From the NCBI GenBank assembly GCA_014529385.2, contig CM043949.1, positions 143,105,858-143,169,857 of the forward strand: a DNA stretch of 64,000 nucleotides, written 5' to 3'. Below are positions 45,499 through 57,728 of this stretch, in pieces. The DNA is from Adiantum capillus-veneris (Eukaryota; Streptophyta; Polypodiopsida; Polypodiales; Pteridaceae). The position numbers and the translations under genes were made by a program. The first letter of the stretch is position 1. Each line of letters starts with the position of its first letter. The notes beneath the pieces were generated by a model. The model searched no databases and was not told where the DNA came from. It was given only the letters and a program-made list of their open reading frames with translations.

Positions 45499-47096
45499 AT
45501 GTCTACTAGCAAAGATCGTGACATTTATGACATAAAGAAGTTTGATGGCTCTAATTTTCAGCTTTGGAAGAATCAGATGCAAGATGTGCTTGTCCAAAAG
45601 AAACAAAAATTGCCTATTATTTATGCGAACAGACTGAAGAGATGAATTTGACTAAGTTTTAGTGGGAGGAGCTTGATGAGCTATGCAGATCTACTTTTAG
45701 ATTGCACCTTGCTGAGTCAGTGTACTTTTCAGTGCTAGAATGTGAATCTGCCTATGCTTTATGGCAAAAGTTATGCAACACTTATGAAAAGGATACGGCA
45801 AGTAATAAGGTTTTCATGATGTGAAAACTGTTTAACCTTCGCATGAAGGAGTCATCCAGTGTTGCCAGTCATAGTCATATTAATGACTTTGATTCTCTAT
45901 TTGCCCAGATTCGTGCACAACGGATCAATATTGATGATGAGATGAAAGCAATCTTCTTGCTTTGTTCGTTACCACCCTCATGGGATATCTTTTGCAGAGC
46001 TGTCAGTAACTCTGCTCCTAATGTTACGCTAGTGTACCTTGATGTCACTAGTTCTCTTTTGTCAGAGGAAATGCACCGCAAGGCTATGGATAGCTCGCAT
46101 CATGGCAAAGCTCATTATGTGCAAAACCATGGAAAACAGTGTAAACGTCGTTCTTGGAATCGTGAATCCAAGAAAGAGGGCAATAGAGATGCTTCAAAGG
46201 GTAGATCAAAGTCTCCTGGTCGTCGCAATGTTCAATGCCATTATTGTGATAAATTTGGTCACATAAAGAAGGATTGTTATGCTGGGAAGCGTGACAAAGG
46301 TAAAGGCAAAGGCAAAGGCAAAGACAATGATGATAAAGAGGAGAAACCAAAGATTTCGGTTAAGATTGAAGAACTGAACATAGTTCGGGATGACAATGAT
46401 GCACAAGACATTAATATGCTGGTGGTTAAAAATAATGATGTCTTTTATGATGCACATGAAACTCTATCTTTGCAGAGTTCTATGCCAGTTGAACTCCTTG
46501 TTAGTGGTGAAGTATCCCATACATGGATTCTTGATTCGGGTGCTTCGTTGCAAGTCACACCTCATAGGCATTGGTTTACTACATACGAGGAAACCATTGG
46601 CTCTGTTACACTTGGTGACAGTTACTCTTGTGAAATTGTTGGCATAGGTGATATTTCCATGGTTATGGCAAATGGGGTGAAGTTTATCATCCATAATGTG
46701 CATCATGTTCCAGCCTTGACACGCAATTTGATTTTGGTTGGACGTCTTGATGACTTGGGTTACAAAGTCACTTTTCATCAGCAGTCTTGGCGTATTGCAA
46801 AGGGTCATCTTATTATAGCCCATGGTTCTAAAGTTGGTTCACTTTATCCTCTTTATGTATCTGATAAAAACAGTGTTCTTTCTATAACCGAGCTGCCAAC
46901 TGTTGCTTTGTGGCATAGCCGGTTAGGACATATGTCAAAGAAGGGAATGGAGACACTCTCTCGTTTGGGCTACTTACCATCTTTGTCATTTTCCAATTTT
47001 TCCTTTTGTGAGCACTGTCAATATGGAAAGCAAACAAAGACACATCAGCCCAATTCTCCACTTGGATCCTCTAGCAACTGCACTAAACTCTTGTGA
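45499..47096 (+). pseudogene. Copia-3 gag, protease and pre-integrase
   Basis: From ATG 45499: IKKFDGSNFQLWKNQMQDVL, then a frameshift and stops (TAG 45660, TGA 45822) before a long open stretch (45843-47096). That stretch has gag FLLCSLPPSWDIF, zinc knuckle CHYCDKFGHIKKDC, a KGKGKGKGK tract, protease WILDSGASLQVTP and the finger LWHSRLGH...CEHCQYGKQTK with both Cys kept. It then runs into about 135 bases of foreign sequence (about 47043-47178) and stops. Confidence 0.87.
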
Positions 47097-47152
47097 AGTC
47101 GAGGATCAGCAGCTTGAATGAACAACTCAACCTTTTGATCCCTCATTGAACG

Positions 47153-49083
47153 TTGCTTTGTCGAGGACAGTTGCTCAAACATTCTTTTGACAAAAAAAGA
47201 AAACCCTTCGAGCTTGTGCACAGTGATTTATGTGGGCCTATGCCTTCTAAATCCCATGGTGGTGCGTCCTATTATGTTACATTCATTGACGATGCAACAC
47301 GGCATGTTTGGGTCTATGCCATGAAGTCTAAAGATGAGACTTTTTCTTGCTTCAAGAATTTCTTATCTAGTGTTGAAACTCAGTATGAACATAAGTTGAA
47401 AGCTTTGCACTGAGACAATGGTGGAGAATATGTCTCCAAAGAGTTTACTGACTTCTGTTCAAGTAGGGGAATTAAGCGTGAGTTTACAGCTCCTTATACC
47501 CCTGCACAAAATGGTGTTGCAGAACGAATGAATAGGACCATCCAAGAGCGGATTATGTCTATGCTATCAAAGGCTAATTTACCGCAAACATTTTGGGCTG
47601 AAGCATTATACACAATCGTGTACTTGATCAATAGATCACCACATGCTTCATTACAGTTTCGTGTACCTTTGGAGTTATGGTCAGGACATAAATTGTCTTA
47701 TGAAAAACTTCGCACATTTGGCTGTGAAGCTTATGCACATGTACCCAAGGAGTTGCGTGCTAAGCTTGACCCTAAGTCCAGAAAATGCATCTTTATTGGA
47801 TATGGTGTAGATGGTCAATTTGGCTATCGTTTATGGGATTCGGAAAGTTGATCAGTAATCCGTAGCAGTGATGTTGTCTTCAATGAGACCAAGATGCATA
47901 GGCAGCCGACGAAAGAGGTTGAATTCAGGAAAGTGACGTTTTCTGATGTATCATTTCCTGCACAGATAGCTCCAGAGACAATTACTACACAGGCTAGTAC
48001 AAGCTCTGATCAGACGAGGAGATCTCAAAGAGTCTCACATCCGCCAAAACGGTTTGTTCCAGGCGTGGACTTTGTGTTGCTGACAGATAGTGGTGAGCCT
48101 TCTTGTTACAAAGAGGCTATGCTAGCCAATGATAAGGTTCAATGGGAACATGCTACGAAGAGGGAGCTATCCAGTATTGCAAAGAACAAAACATGGGAAC
48201 TTGTTCCATTGCCAAAAGGTAGGAAATCTTTGCCTTGTAAATGGGTTTACAAAAAGAAGATTGCATCCAATGTTGAGAATTACAAAGCTCGTTTAGTGGC
48301 CAAAGGTTTCAAGCAAGGATATGGGGTAGATTTCCAGGAAATCTTTTCTCCAGTGGGTCAAGATGACGACACTAAGAATGTTGCTTGCTTTGGTTTCCAC
48401 TGAAGATATGGAGCTATGATCAAATGGATGTCATTACAGCTTTCTTACATGGTGATCTCGAGGAAGAGATTTATATGCAGCAACCTGAAGGGTTTGTGCT
48501 CAAGGGCAAGGAACATTTGGTCTATAAGCTTCTGAAAAAGCATTGGGATGTTGTCAAGTCGATTCTCAGATACTTGACTGGCACTGCAGATAGACAGTTA
48601 TGCTATGGTCATGGAGAGTCATCTATTCAGGGATTTGTAGCCAGTGACTATGCAGGCTGTGTTGAAAGTCGTAAATCAACAACAGGTTGGATTTACACAT
48701 TTGCTAGTTCTGTTATTTCTTGGAGATCCGTTCTTCAAGACTGTACATCCATTTCTACCACAGAGGTAGAGTATGTTGCATTGAGTGAGGCATGCAAAGA
48801 AGCTATTTGGCTTGCTCGCCTAGTAAAAGATCTTGGATTGGAGCAGCGTATACCAATACTTCATTGTGACAGTCAGAGTGCTATTGCCTTGGCTAAAAAT
48901 CCAGTGTTTCATTCCAGAACAAAACACATTGATGTGCGTCATCACTTCAGTCCTGAATGCCTAGCAAACAAGAGCCTTGATTTAGTGAATATTCCTACAT
49001 CAGAGAACACAGCGGATGCACTGACTAAAAGTCCCTCTAACCATCAGTTTCAGCATTGTCGTGCGTTGATGGGCATTGGGTGA
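47153..49083 (+). pseudogene. Copia-3 integrase, RT remnant and RNase H
   Basis: Integrase resumes HSFDKKRKPFELVHSDLCGPM; TGA at 47411 falls just before the second catalytic Asp (DNGGEY kept); NGVAERMNRT supplies the Glu. A TGA follows at 47849, then the RT fingers KWVYKKKIASNVENYKARLVAKGF. After a shift near 48380, QMDVITAFLHGDLEEEIYMQQPEGF reaches KLLKK and joins HWDVVKSILRYLTG at 48540/48541: the palm with YVDD is missing in frame. RNase H is complete (ASDYAGC, TTEVEYVALS, CDSQSAIALAK, NTADALTK). Confidence 0.87.
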
Positions 49084-49138
49084 AGAGTGGTTCTCTTCCA
49101 TTCTTATGGTCTCCCACATTGGCCATCAAGTGGGAGAA

Positions 49139-49403
49139 TGTTAGGTTTAATGGCCATGTGGCCGACCGCCCATCAATAAAACTGCCACTAACCCTAAGTG
49201 TACAGCTATACACTTGTGTGAGCCACTAACACTAAGTACAATGTGTAGTGTGCCTTAGTGCATAAGATAAGAGAAGAAAGAAAGGGGGCACACAGTACGT
49301 AGTCTCTCCCCCTTCAACCTGTGTGTGTGGCTATGGTGGTGTGTGTGTGTGAGTGTGTGCATGTGTATTCTTCTTCCATTGTGCTCCCAGCTCCTCCCCT
49401 TCA
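49139..49403 (+). repeat. Copia-3 3' LTR
   Basis: 265 bp, preceded by the purine run AAGTGGGAGAA (49128-49138) and followed by the target duplication GAGTG. Confidence 0.92.
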
Positions 49404-49772
49404 GAGTGTGTTTGTGTTGGCGCGCAAAAAAAACAAAAAAAAGGTAGGACCGGGATCGGGAATATCTCCCAGACCCAAGCCCATGCTCACGCTCAGGCTC
49501 AGGCTTCAATCGCCCTTTAAAATTACGTATTTTAGCCTCACACGTAGTTAAAAATCGACTTTTTGGAGGACCAACGCAGCTTCGGGTAACCGAACGTTGT
49601 GCTATAAAGCACACCACGACCCTCTGAGTGATACGCTTGTTTCGAGCTATTACACACTTTAATCAAAAAACCAAACATTAAAAAACAAAAAAAGAGTGAA
49701 AACAAACGCCTAAAAAAGTAAGCGGTTAACCTTCGAGGTTATTCACCGACGCTTGTAGGGTGCCAAAGGCAC

Positions 49773-52530
49773 ATGCATCTGCGCTCTGGTTGTGTGCTAG
49801 AGGCTAAGCAACTAAAGAGCATTTCAACCTACGCGAGTTCTCAATATCCACCTACCTTAGGTTCCAGGCCCTTGACTGGGACCCAAGGTAGTACAAACCA
49901 AGACCCAAACATAGCAGCTAGTGACTCTTCCTCTGACTACGACGTCATGGAGGGTTTCCCAATGCCTAATCCCGATAGCTCAAGCCAAGACATGCATGCC
50001 ATGGGTCCATGGTTCGGGCCGAGTGTGCTTAGCCGCTTGAAGGAAACCTTTAGTAGAGCCACTCGCTCCGAACATGGAGCTAATGACATAAATGAGGGGG
50101 GTGGGTAAGTAAATTCTCCATTCATGACCAACATAGACTCTATGCCCTTAGAGAATGTGCACGTGAATACTCCATTCACTGCACCCCCTAACTCTTCAGA
50201 ACTATTCCCCTCTGAGGTTATATTACCTGATGGTAGAAGCCTTGCCAAAGTGAAAGAGGTTGAGCGGTATATCCTTGCAGCAAGGGAAAAGGAAATTGAG
50301 AGCTTACGCAAGGCGGAGCAACGAAGAGAGTTAAAAGCAAAAGCCCCTATGTCAATATCCTTGCTAGGAGAGCAATCGAGTGCTCCTAACTTAGCAACCA
50401 CTAAGGGCCAACCCCTAGAAAGCAACATTGCATCTAGCTCAAAGGACACCCCTAGCACCTCAATCCTAGATGGAGCATTCTTAAATGAGAACTTGGAGTA
50501 CGAACTACAAACGGAAACTCTAACCGACCTATACACAGGTCACACCTATCATGTGGGTTGGTTAGATGTCCTACAATCCACAACGGGTGCTACTAGTGTG
50601 GAGGATCAGCAACAAAGAGTTTGTGAGGTCATCCATAGGGTCATTGAGTTAGAGAGACAGAACAAGGGGATCAACATGCCTTCAACGAGTCTCATGAGAT
50701 TCTTGGATACAGGAAAGGCTAAACAACCGGCCTTATCGCAAATGGAGACTCCCTTGGTAAGTTCGATGGATCCTCCAATGTTGTTTCGCCAGGGGTCTCG
50801 GTACAATCTGAGCCCACAAGTGATAGCTTTACCTTTCCAAGTCTAGCTCATCTTTACCTTGATGACACCACGGCTACCATGCCTACCCCAATGATGGGCA
50901 TGCCAAGAAACACGCCATGGACCTCATTTGTTAGTAAAGCACCGCTACATGGTAGCTCAATAGTACCTACAAGTGTGTACCAATCGTATGCACCTATGGG
51001 TCATCGCACTCATGTAGTTCCTACCCCTCCCATTGTTTCAACTACCTATGCTCCACAACCACAACACCCAAGCTCTTATTTCCATCGGACCATACCGGCT
51101 AGCATTAGCATGTCACATCCGACATCTACTATGCCTAGGGCCATACATATGATGGTTTGGACCGCCACATGGCACAACACCGTACCCAACGTGGAACCCA
51201 AGGTCTTCCTATGCGCCAAGCCCAATGCGGATACCTACTCCACATGTAGTCTCTGGAGCGCCTTCACCCACGGTGCCTGCTCACTTAGGTGACTTGGCAA
51301 CATTTGCTCAAGCTATTGGTCGATCTATTGCTAAGAATATGTGTAACACACCTGATAGAGAGCCTAGAATTAAGGCAGTACAAATAGCCAAGCTCACACA
51401 AAAATTTAGTGAAGACGGGGATGTGAGAAAGCATATCGAAGTGTTTGAACAAATATGCGATTCTCTCAGAGAACACAATGACCTGCATAAGAGTAATGCT
51501 TTAAGCCTAACCTTAAGTGGGAAAGCAGGGGATTGGTATAGAACCCTAAGGGTGGAAGAAAAAACGATTTACCCTACTCTTAGGAGACTGTTCTTGAAAG
51601 AATACAAACGAGAGGGAGTGCTTTGGGGTGTAGCCTTTGAGCTCCAGAAATCCCAACGAGAGGAAGGAGAGTCGGTGAGAGACTTTATTAGTCGCTTGAA
51701 GCATTTGAATTCTTGGTGTAATCCAAATGAGCACTTCAATAATAATCAATTGCTTGATAGATTCATTAGGGGATTACGACATGAGGATATCTACAATGGC
51801 TTAGTCATTAGAGTTATCACCACTTGGGAAGCAGTCACCACCAATGCGATCCAATTGGAGGATAATTTAATGATTCAAGGAGAAAGAGTGTCTGTTGAGC
51901 CTAAATCTACTAGCTTGCAAGCATCGGGGCATCAGCCAATGACCCTAAAGCCTATTGCTAAGGAGCCAAAGATATCTGAGATGACTTTAGCAGATCTCAC
52001 CAAGGCTATTCAAGAGATTCTTAGAGACAATCGTGCTCCGCAAAACAATCATATGTATCCAAGAAGGGAGCAACAATGGTGCTCAGTATGCTATGGACCG
52101 CATAGTACCAGTGAATGCCCTACTTTTAGAGTAAAATTCAATGGGAACTGCAATGCCTGTGGGAGGTATGGTCATTAAGCTAAGGATTGCATAGTATTTA
52201 AGCGTGCGATGGCCAATAGACCAACCTTAGCATGGATAGACACACCTCGAGTGCCTGCATTGATGTCGGTCCCACCTCTTGAACAACGTCACAACACATG
52301 GTCCCTAGGGCCCAAAATGTTGTTCAAACAACACCCTTACCACGTCCAGTGCTAGGACCACAACCACCACATCCGAGAATCACTTCTGTGAATCAAGTGG
52401 ATTGTGAGTCATCTACTGCTTGTTTGGAAGGGTGTGAGGAAGATATGGACCCTAATATTGCCTATGGGATGGATGTGCTTGAAGAAAGTCCACAATACTA
52501 CATGGAGGACTATTGGGGACAAGTCAAACA
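49773..52530 (+). pseudogene. gag: Gypsy-2 gag
   Basis: Starts MHLRSG, a common start of plant gypsy gag. One in-frame TAA (50106-50108) interrupts an otherwise open 358-codon stretch to 50846; two compensating shifts cross a proline-rich linker (50879-51225). The retrotransposon gag core follows (51290-52178: FSEDGDVRKHIEVFEQ, GKAGDWYRTL, RDFISRLKHLN, LLDRFIRGLR). Zinc knuckles: CSVCYGPHSTSEC and CNACGRYGH, then a stop inside the second (TAA at 52176). Further knuckles occur near 52605 and 52715 (CNRCGIDHLIVQC). The large number of knuckles is unusual. Confidence 0.82.
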
Positions 52531-53494
52531 TGTATATTAAGTAGATGCTCTTGCGGCAAGAGGCCAAAATATCAATTACACTACTAAGAGACCACCTCTT
52601 CAATGATATGAGTGTGGAGGTCCACATCGTGTAGCCGAGTGTCCTATTAGGCTACAAAAGAACACCACACTAATGCAAACCAATCAAGCGATCGCGTCTA
52701 CAATGCCAATACTCATGTGTAATCGATGTGGCATAGATCATTTGATTGTCCAATGTCCAAATAAATCCAAATGCACCAAAGATCACGCCATTAAACTTAA
52801 TTGAAGTTACCGAGGAGCCATCACAAAGTACACCTATGGTACCAGTAAACATACTCACATGATCGATGCTCCAAAAACAAAATTATATTCTTGAGGAAAG
52901 AGACACGGCATCAATTGCTCAATCTCAGAAAAAGAAGAAAACATGAAGGAAGAGATCGCAAAAAGCAACGAAGTCAGACCCCAGTTCAAAGACCAACATA
53001 GAGACTAGTGACGACCCCGTATATATAAACGATGTTGAAGAGGATTCTGATTTAGGAGAAACCATGGAGACCAAAACAACCACTAAGATAGAAACCAACA
53101 AGGAAGATCTTCTTAAGCCACAATGGCCAGGATCCAAGAAGAAGATAGGAACTTGTCCAAACCCTACAAAGGAGATTGAGCGAGTCAAGCAATTAAGGAG
53201 TTTGGTAGAAGATACCCAAAGGGATCTAGAACTAGCACCTAGGTAGATCCAAATTACAGACACCGTGTTTCCTACGCCATACCTAGTGTCATCCAAGAAG
53301 AAAGTGACTTAAAGTCATGGGAAAGTGGGCGTACTCACTTCTTGATGGAAAGAATTTTTAAAGAGGGACTACCTGATTCTATCAAAGAAATGGAGATCCC
53401 ATCTTTCCCATGTCGAGGGACTGAAGCCCAAAAGGTGCCATTAAACATTGCCAAATTGATGGATTTCATGTCTTCATAAGTTAGAACCACCATC

Positions 53495-54055
53495 ATGTCC
53501 AAACTATATAAAGACCCTGAGCTAGTCTCAGCTCTTCGAGCCTTCCTCAATGGAGAACTAAAGTTTGGGCTACCACAATTTGCACAGATGGATGGAGCTG
53601 GGGAGATGCCAATAGAGGAGGAACACTTGGATCCACAACCCAACTTTGATGAGAACCTTGTTATAGAAATACTTGTTAACAAGTTGGGACAATACTTTGA
53701 GGGTGATGAATCCAATGCGAACATACCAATCACTACTAAGGGATTAACTATGAAGTTAACCCTTGATGGTGGCGCTGGGGTTAGCATTGTGACTAAAAAT
53801 TGTTGGGAAACTATGGGAAGGCCTCACCTTGCAACCACAACCATAGTGGTGAAGATGGCCAATGGGTCTATTGTTAAACCTATTGGGATGCTAGAAGATC
53901 TCAAGATCAAGGTCTTTGGACATAAAATAAAGATTACCTTCGTTGTTATGGATTTCTCCAAGCACACAATGGCATCGGAGATGATCTTAGGACGTCCTTT
54001 CATGAGGGAAGCAAAAATGGTGCATGGCTGGTCTAAAAACCATGTCTTCCTGTAG
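53495..54055 (+). pseudogene. Gypsy-2 aspartic protease
   Basis: 186 codons. LTLDGGAGVSIVTKNCWETMG carries the catalytic Asp and MILGRPFMREAKMVHGW is the conserved flap-to-C-terminal block. The open frame's start is artificial; it follows an acidic/basic linker (52950-53490) joined by shifts to gag. No RT follows. Confidence 0.8.
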
Positions 54056-56678
54056 TTCCAAGATTCTGTCATTCGAGTGGATCTTGTAACTAGTCGAGCA
54101 CATCCCCTAGGAAACAGGTTTATAATTGATCATAGATCTGACACCACAGTTCACTCGGCCCCATTGCAGTATTGTTATACGTGTAAAGCGGACATTGATG
54201 TTGGAGAAGATTCTTATGGATGTAATACATGGGATGACTGATTCAGACAATGTGGATTGGGTCCACCTAGCAGCAACCATAGACACTTGGGGAAACATGG
54301 GGACGACATGGGTAACACATGAGGGGGATGAAATGCCCGTACCCTTAAATATTCTAGAAGCACTGCATATAGCTTCTTACAAGACTTATCCTAATATAAC
54401 GAAGAAACATACAAGTGGGTCCCTAAAGCTTCTTTAGCGACCATAGCTAGTGCTTAAAAACAGAAACCTTGTAAGAAACGTCCCACTCACTCCAAGAAAT
54501 GCAAAGAAATGGTGCGTTGGATTCCTAAAATACTATTGGAAGCCCAAGGCTACTATAAAGGAAATCACCAAATCTGGGTGCCAAAAAAGTAAATTGTGTT
54601 CTTACTAGTCACCGAGCCCATGTGAGCTCAATCCTGTAGCTCCAAAACGAATCAACAATCGCGGAAAGAAAAAAATCACAGAATGCTACACACCCGCTCC
54701 AGAGCTAGTTTGGGTACCAAAGAAAGAACAATTTGTTCCACCTAGCTTAGGAAGGAGGGAGTCCCATGAAGCTTCTAGCTCCTCATGTAATGCATCCATA
54801 GAGGTAAAAGCTTCTCCACATCCTCCACCTACAATAATGGACCTCCATAAAGCTACAAAGGAATCCACACCTCCCAGTGTTCAAGAATCACCTGATGAAC
54901 CACTTCAAGTTCGGTCTTGGGAGAGTACCTTACCACCCTTGCAACTCGACGAGGCACCTAAGGGAATAGAAAACTACTGGCAAAAATCCTCACCTAGTAC
55001 CACCTGGAACAATTGGTTTCAAAGGGTGACAAGTACATTTCAAACAGTATGACCTACCCAAGGAAGGGGGGAAGTCTTCATTCACGTCAGCCTATTGAAT
55101 TATTTCCCTCTCAACCTTCCTTCCTGACCTCTCAATCTCCCAATCTTAGGGAATGTATATTAAAGTCTTATACTCACAAAAAACAAAAATAATAAAGAGC
55201 AAGAGCAATTAGCAAACGAGTATGCACAATAAAAGTCAAAACATTGACCCAGACCTACACATTCACATCCGGTACACTGAAACAGAACCCTATGTCATCA
55301 AACACCTTTGATCCTAATCACTTGCGTGATGGAGGGTAGGTAAGATTAGTACGATAGGAGTGTTTCTGTTTTAGTGTTTAGTGATTAGCAAAGTTCTTTC
55401 TTCCCACTAATGTGCCTCCTAGAGGTATTCTTTGTGTTTCCTCGTGTGTACAGGAACGTGCTACTGTGGTTAGGATTTGGACTTTCATGGAATCTTTCTC
55501 TCGTCTACTTTTCAAATCAAGCGCGACCATCAACACAAACAGGTGTTTCTTGTCCATTAGCGTTGCCTCTTATCTTTTTGCATCCATGTTTGTCTGCTTT
55601 AATTGTGATTGGTAGCATAATATTCAGCACATTTTCTTAGTATAAAACATTAAATTCAATGTAATTTTTGTCATAATCACTTGTCTAGGTTTAAAAATCA
55701 AGCAGTCCGACTAACCTAGTTTGACCAAGCTAGGTGTTAGAGATCTTCTCTTAATACCATGGGAAATGCCTTCCTAATATTCTATGGCTACTTAGGTTCT
55801 TAATCCGATTTAGGCAGCATTGTGTGCAATGTACTAGGGCTTTCTAGTGGGATTAGTCCCCCTATTGACCTTTAGCTTAAGTATTATAAAGGGAGTTTAC
55901 TAATGTGATGAGCCTGGGGAGGGTAACAGTGTTATATGACCCCCCAAAGTTACAAAATTAAAACGCTGAAAACGGACAAACAAAAAAATCAAAGTGCCAC
56001 AATGTAAAATCTTAAGCTGGAAGAGAAATCTCAGCTTGATTTGGTACTTCACTCACATGTATCGCCTATGGTACTAGAGCCCTAGAGGTTCCCAGTGTGG
56101 TCGCTTTTCCTTGAAAAGCAAAAAACCCAAGGCATACAAAATAAGCACACACATCAAAATGGAATCACTGTGAAAAGACTTTGGGGGGTCAAAGAAAATG
56201 AAATAAGTCAGGCGATGATTTCATGAGCAATTCCTTTTATCGTAGCTTAACTACAAGGTCTTCTACGTATAGCCTCTAGTCAGCCCTCGGACATGAAATA
56301 CTTGGCTCTCACGATTAAACAACTTAATTGACCAGAGAAAATTGAGAAGCTTGCCCGTGGTATTAATAGTCGATCTTTAGTGCCTTTCGACCATTAAATT
56401 AGCAACCCCAAACTTGTTTAATTTTTTACCTTTACAACTGTTTATGCGTTTGATTATATTGCAATTTAATGTTTATTACTGACAAATGGTTTAAAATTCT
56501 GTTACCAATCAAATTGTCTGCCTACAACTGCATCCGCTTTTTAATTGTATATGAGAATGCAATTACTGTGCCAATAATTGCAGTGACTGAAGAAGGCTAA
56601 GGACATTCATCTCAAAATGTTCTTCCACCTCGATGAACGAGCTTCAACTCAATAGCTTCCAAGGACGGAATCTACATC
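54056..56678 (+). other. Gypsy-2 3' region, no pol
   Basis: 2.6 kb after the protease with no RT, RNase H or integrase motif in any frame. Short frames (54126-54437, 54837-55052) are unrecognised; WVPKK occurs twice (near 54580 and 54715). A purine run AAGGAAGGGGGGAAG at 55061-55075 resembles the terminal polypurine tract. A 14-bp inverted repeat lies at 55937-55950/56178-56191. Confidence 0.6.
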
Positions 56679-56689
56679 AGGAAGGGGGG
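56679..56689 (+). promoter_or_regulatory. Gypsy-2 polypurine tract
   Basis: AGGAAGGGGGG, two bases before the 3' LTR. Confidence 0.8.
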
Positions 56690-56691
56690 CA

Positions 56692-57261
56692 TGTTAACCC
56701 TCACGCACATTCCTATCACCTAAGACGGGGACGCTGTATTATTTATTTGGTAGAGTCAGGTACCGGGCTTGTCGGTCCAATAGGAAAAGGGTAAGAGTGA
56801 TCGCCGATGAGAGGCACACTCTAACTGGAACATTCAAGGGTTAGTTTGCTAAGCATGGGCGCCCAAGTGTGAATGGGGCGAGCTCATATAAAAGTCAACA
56901 AAACCTAAAATTCACTCATTCTCTCATTTGCGCAATTGAAGAGTGCTCTTGCTCCATCTCCATCTTCTTCTTCTTCATCTGCTTGTGAGTGTGTGTATGC
57001 GTGAGAGAGAGAAAGAGTGTGTGCAATCAATCATTGCGACGACGGCACGGCGATGATGAAGCGGTTGAGCGCGGCACAGCGGCGGATCCTTCTTCTTCGC
57101 GGTGAGGAATCCTCCACGATAGCAAGCGTAGAGCGGTGAGTGACACACCATCGCCATCTTTGAGCTTACTAGTTCAGGCTAGTTGCGTGCTTGGAGCCAT
57201 TTGTGGCTCGCACACAGTGTATCGGCAAGTTCCTTACATTGACACATGCGATAGACATGCA
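56692..57261 (+). repeat. Gypsy-2 3' LTR
   Basis: 570 bp; TATAAAAG at 56887-56894. The second half of this LTR is present a third time at about 57411-57650. Confidence 0.9.
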
Positions 57262-57334
57262 CAAGCTTCAGCCCCTACTTTAAACTAAAATAAGCCATGT
57301 TTTCTTGTCCGAGTGCCTACCATGGCCACTCGAG

Positions 57335-57410
<76 letters not shown>

Positions 57411-57728
57411 TGCGATCGAGCATTGCGACGACGGCACGGCGGCGACGAAGCGATCGAGCGCGGCACAGCGGCGACTCCTTCTTCTTCGCGGTGAGGAATC
57501 ATCCATGATAGCAAGCGTAGAGCGGTGAGTGACACACCATCGCCATCTTTGAGCTTACTAGTTCAGGCTAGTTGCGTGCTTAGAGCCATTTGTGGCTCGC
57601 ACACAGTGTATCGGCAAGTTCCTTGCATTGACACGTGCGACAGGTGCGCACAAGCTCGAGCCCCTACTTTAAACTAAAATAAGCCTTGTTTTCTTGTCCG
57701 AGTGCCTACCATGGCCACTCGAGCCTCA
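57003..57728. repeat. 389-bp tandem duplication across the LTR/LINE-3 junction
   Basis: The LTR end plus the next 80 bases (to CTCGAGCCTCA) occur twice, offset 389 bases (ATG at 57322 and 57711; CCCCTACTTTAAAC at 57273 and 57661). The breakpoints are GA tracts (about 57003 in the LTR and 57339-57410). Confidence 0.85.
57339..57410. repeat. GA microsatellite at the duplication joint
   Basis: About 36 AG units with one ACAG interruption at 57391-57394. Confidence 0.96.

Larger units (their letters stand above)
44064..49403 (+). mobile_element. Copia-3: Ty1/copia element nested in Gypsy-2
   Basis: 5.3 kb with LTRs 44064-44324 and 49139-49403, target duplication GAGTG (44059-44063 and 49404-49408), initiator-Met primer site and polypurine tract. 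gag-pol has a handful of stops and shifts and an in-frame deletion of the RT palm. LTRs are about 94% identical by eye. Confidence 0.93.
43167..57261 (+). mobile_element. Gypsy-2: gag-protease-only Ty3/gypsy element
   Basis: LTRs of about 570 bp at 43167-43738 and 56692-57261 bracket a tRNA-Asp-like primer site, a broken gag-protease region and a polypurine tract. After removing nested Copia-3 the internal region is about 7.6 kb and has no RT, RNase H or integrase. The long non-coding 3' half and the Asp primer recall Athila/Tat-type elements. A clear target duplication is not seen (AGCCT left, CAAGC right), perhaps because the right flank was rearranged. Confidence 0.85.

Noticed and set aside
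57262-57410. A third Gypsy-2 LTR or solo LTR near 57411-57650
   Set aside because: It lacks the TG end and the TATA half, and is explained by the 389-bp tandem duplication.
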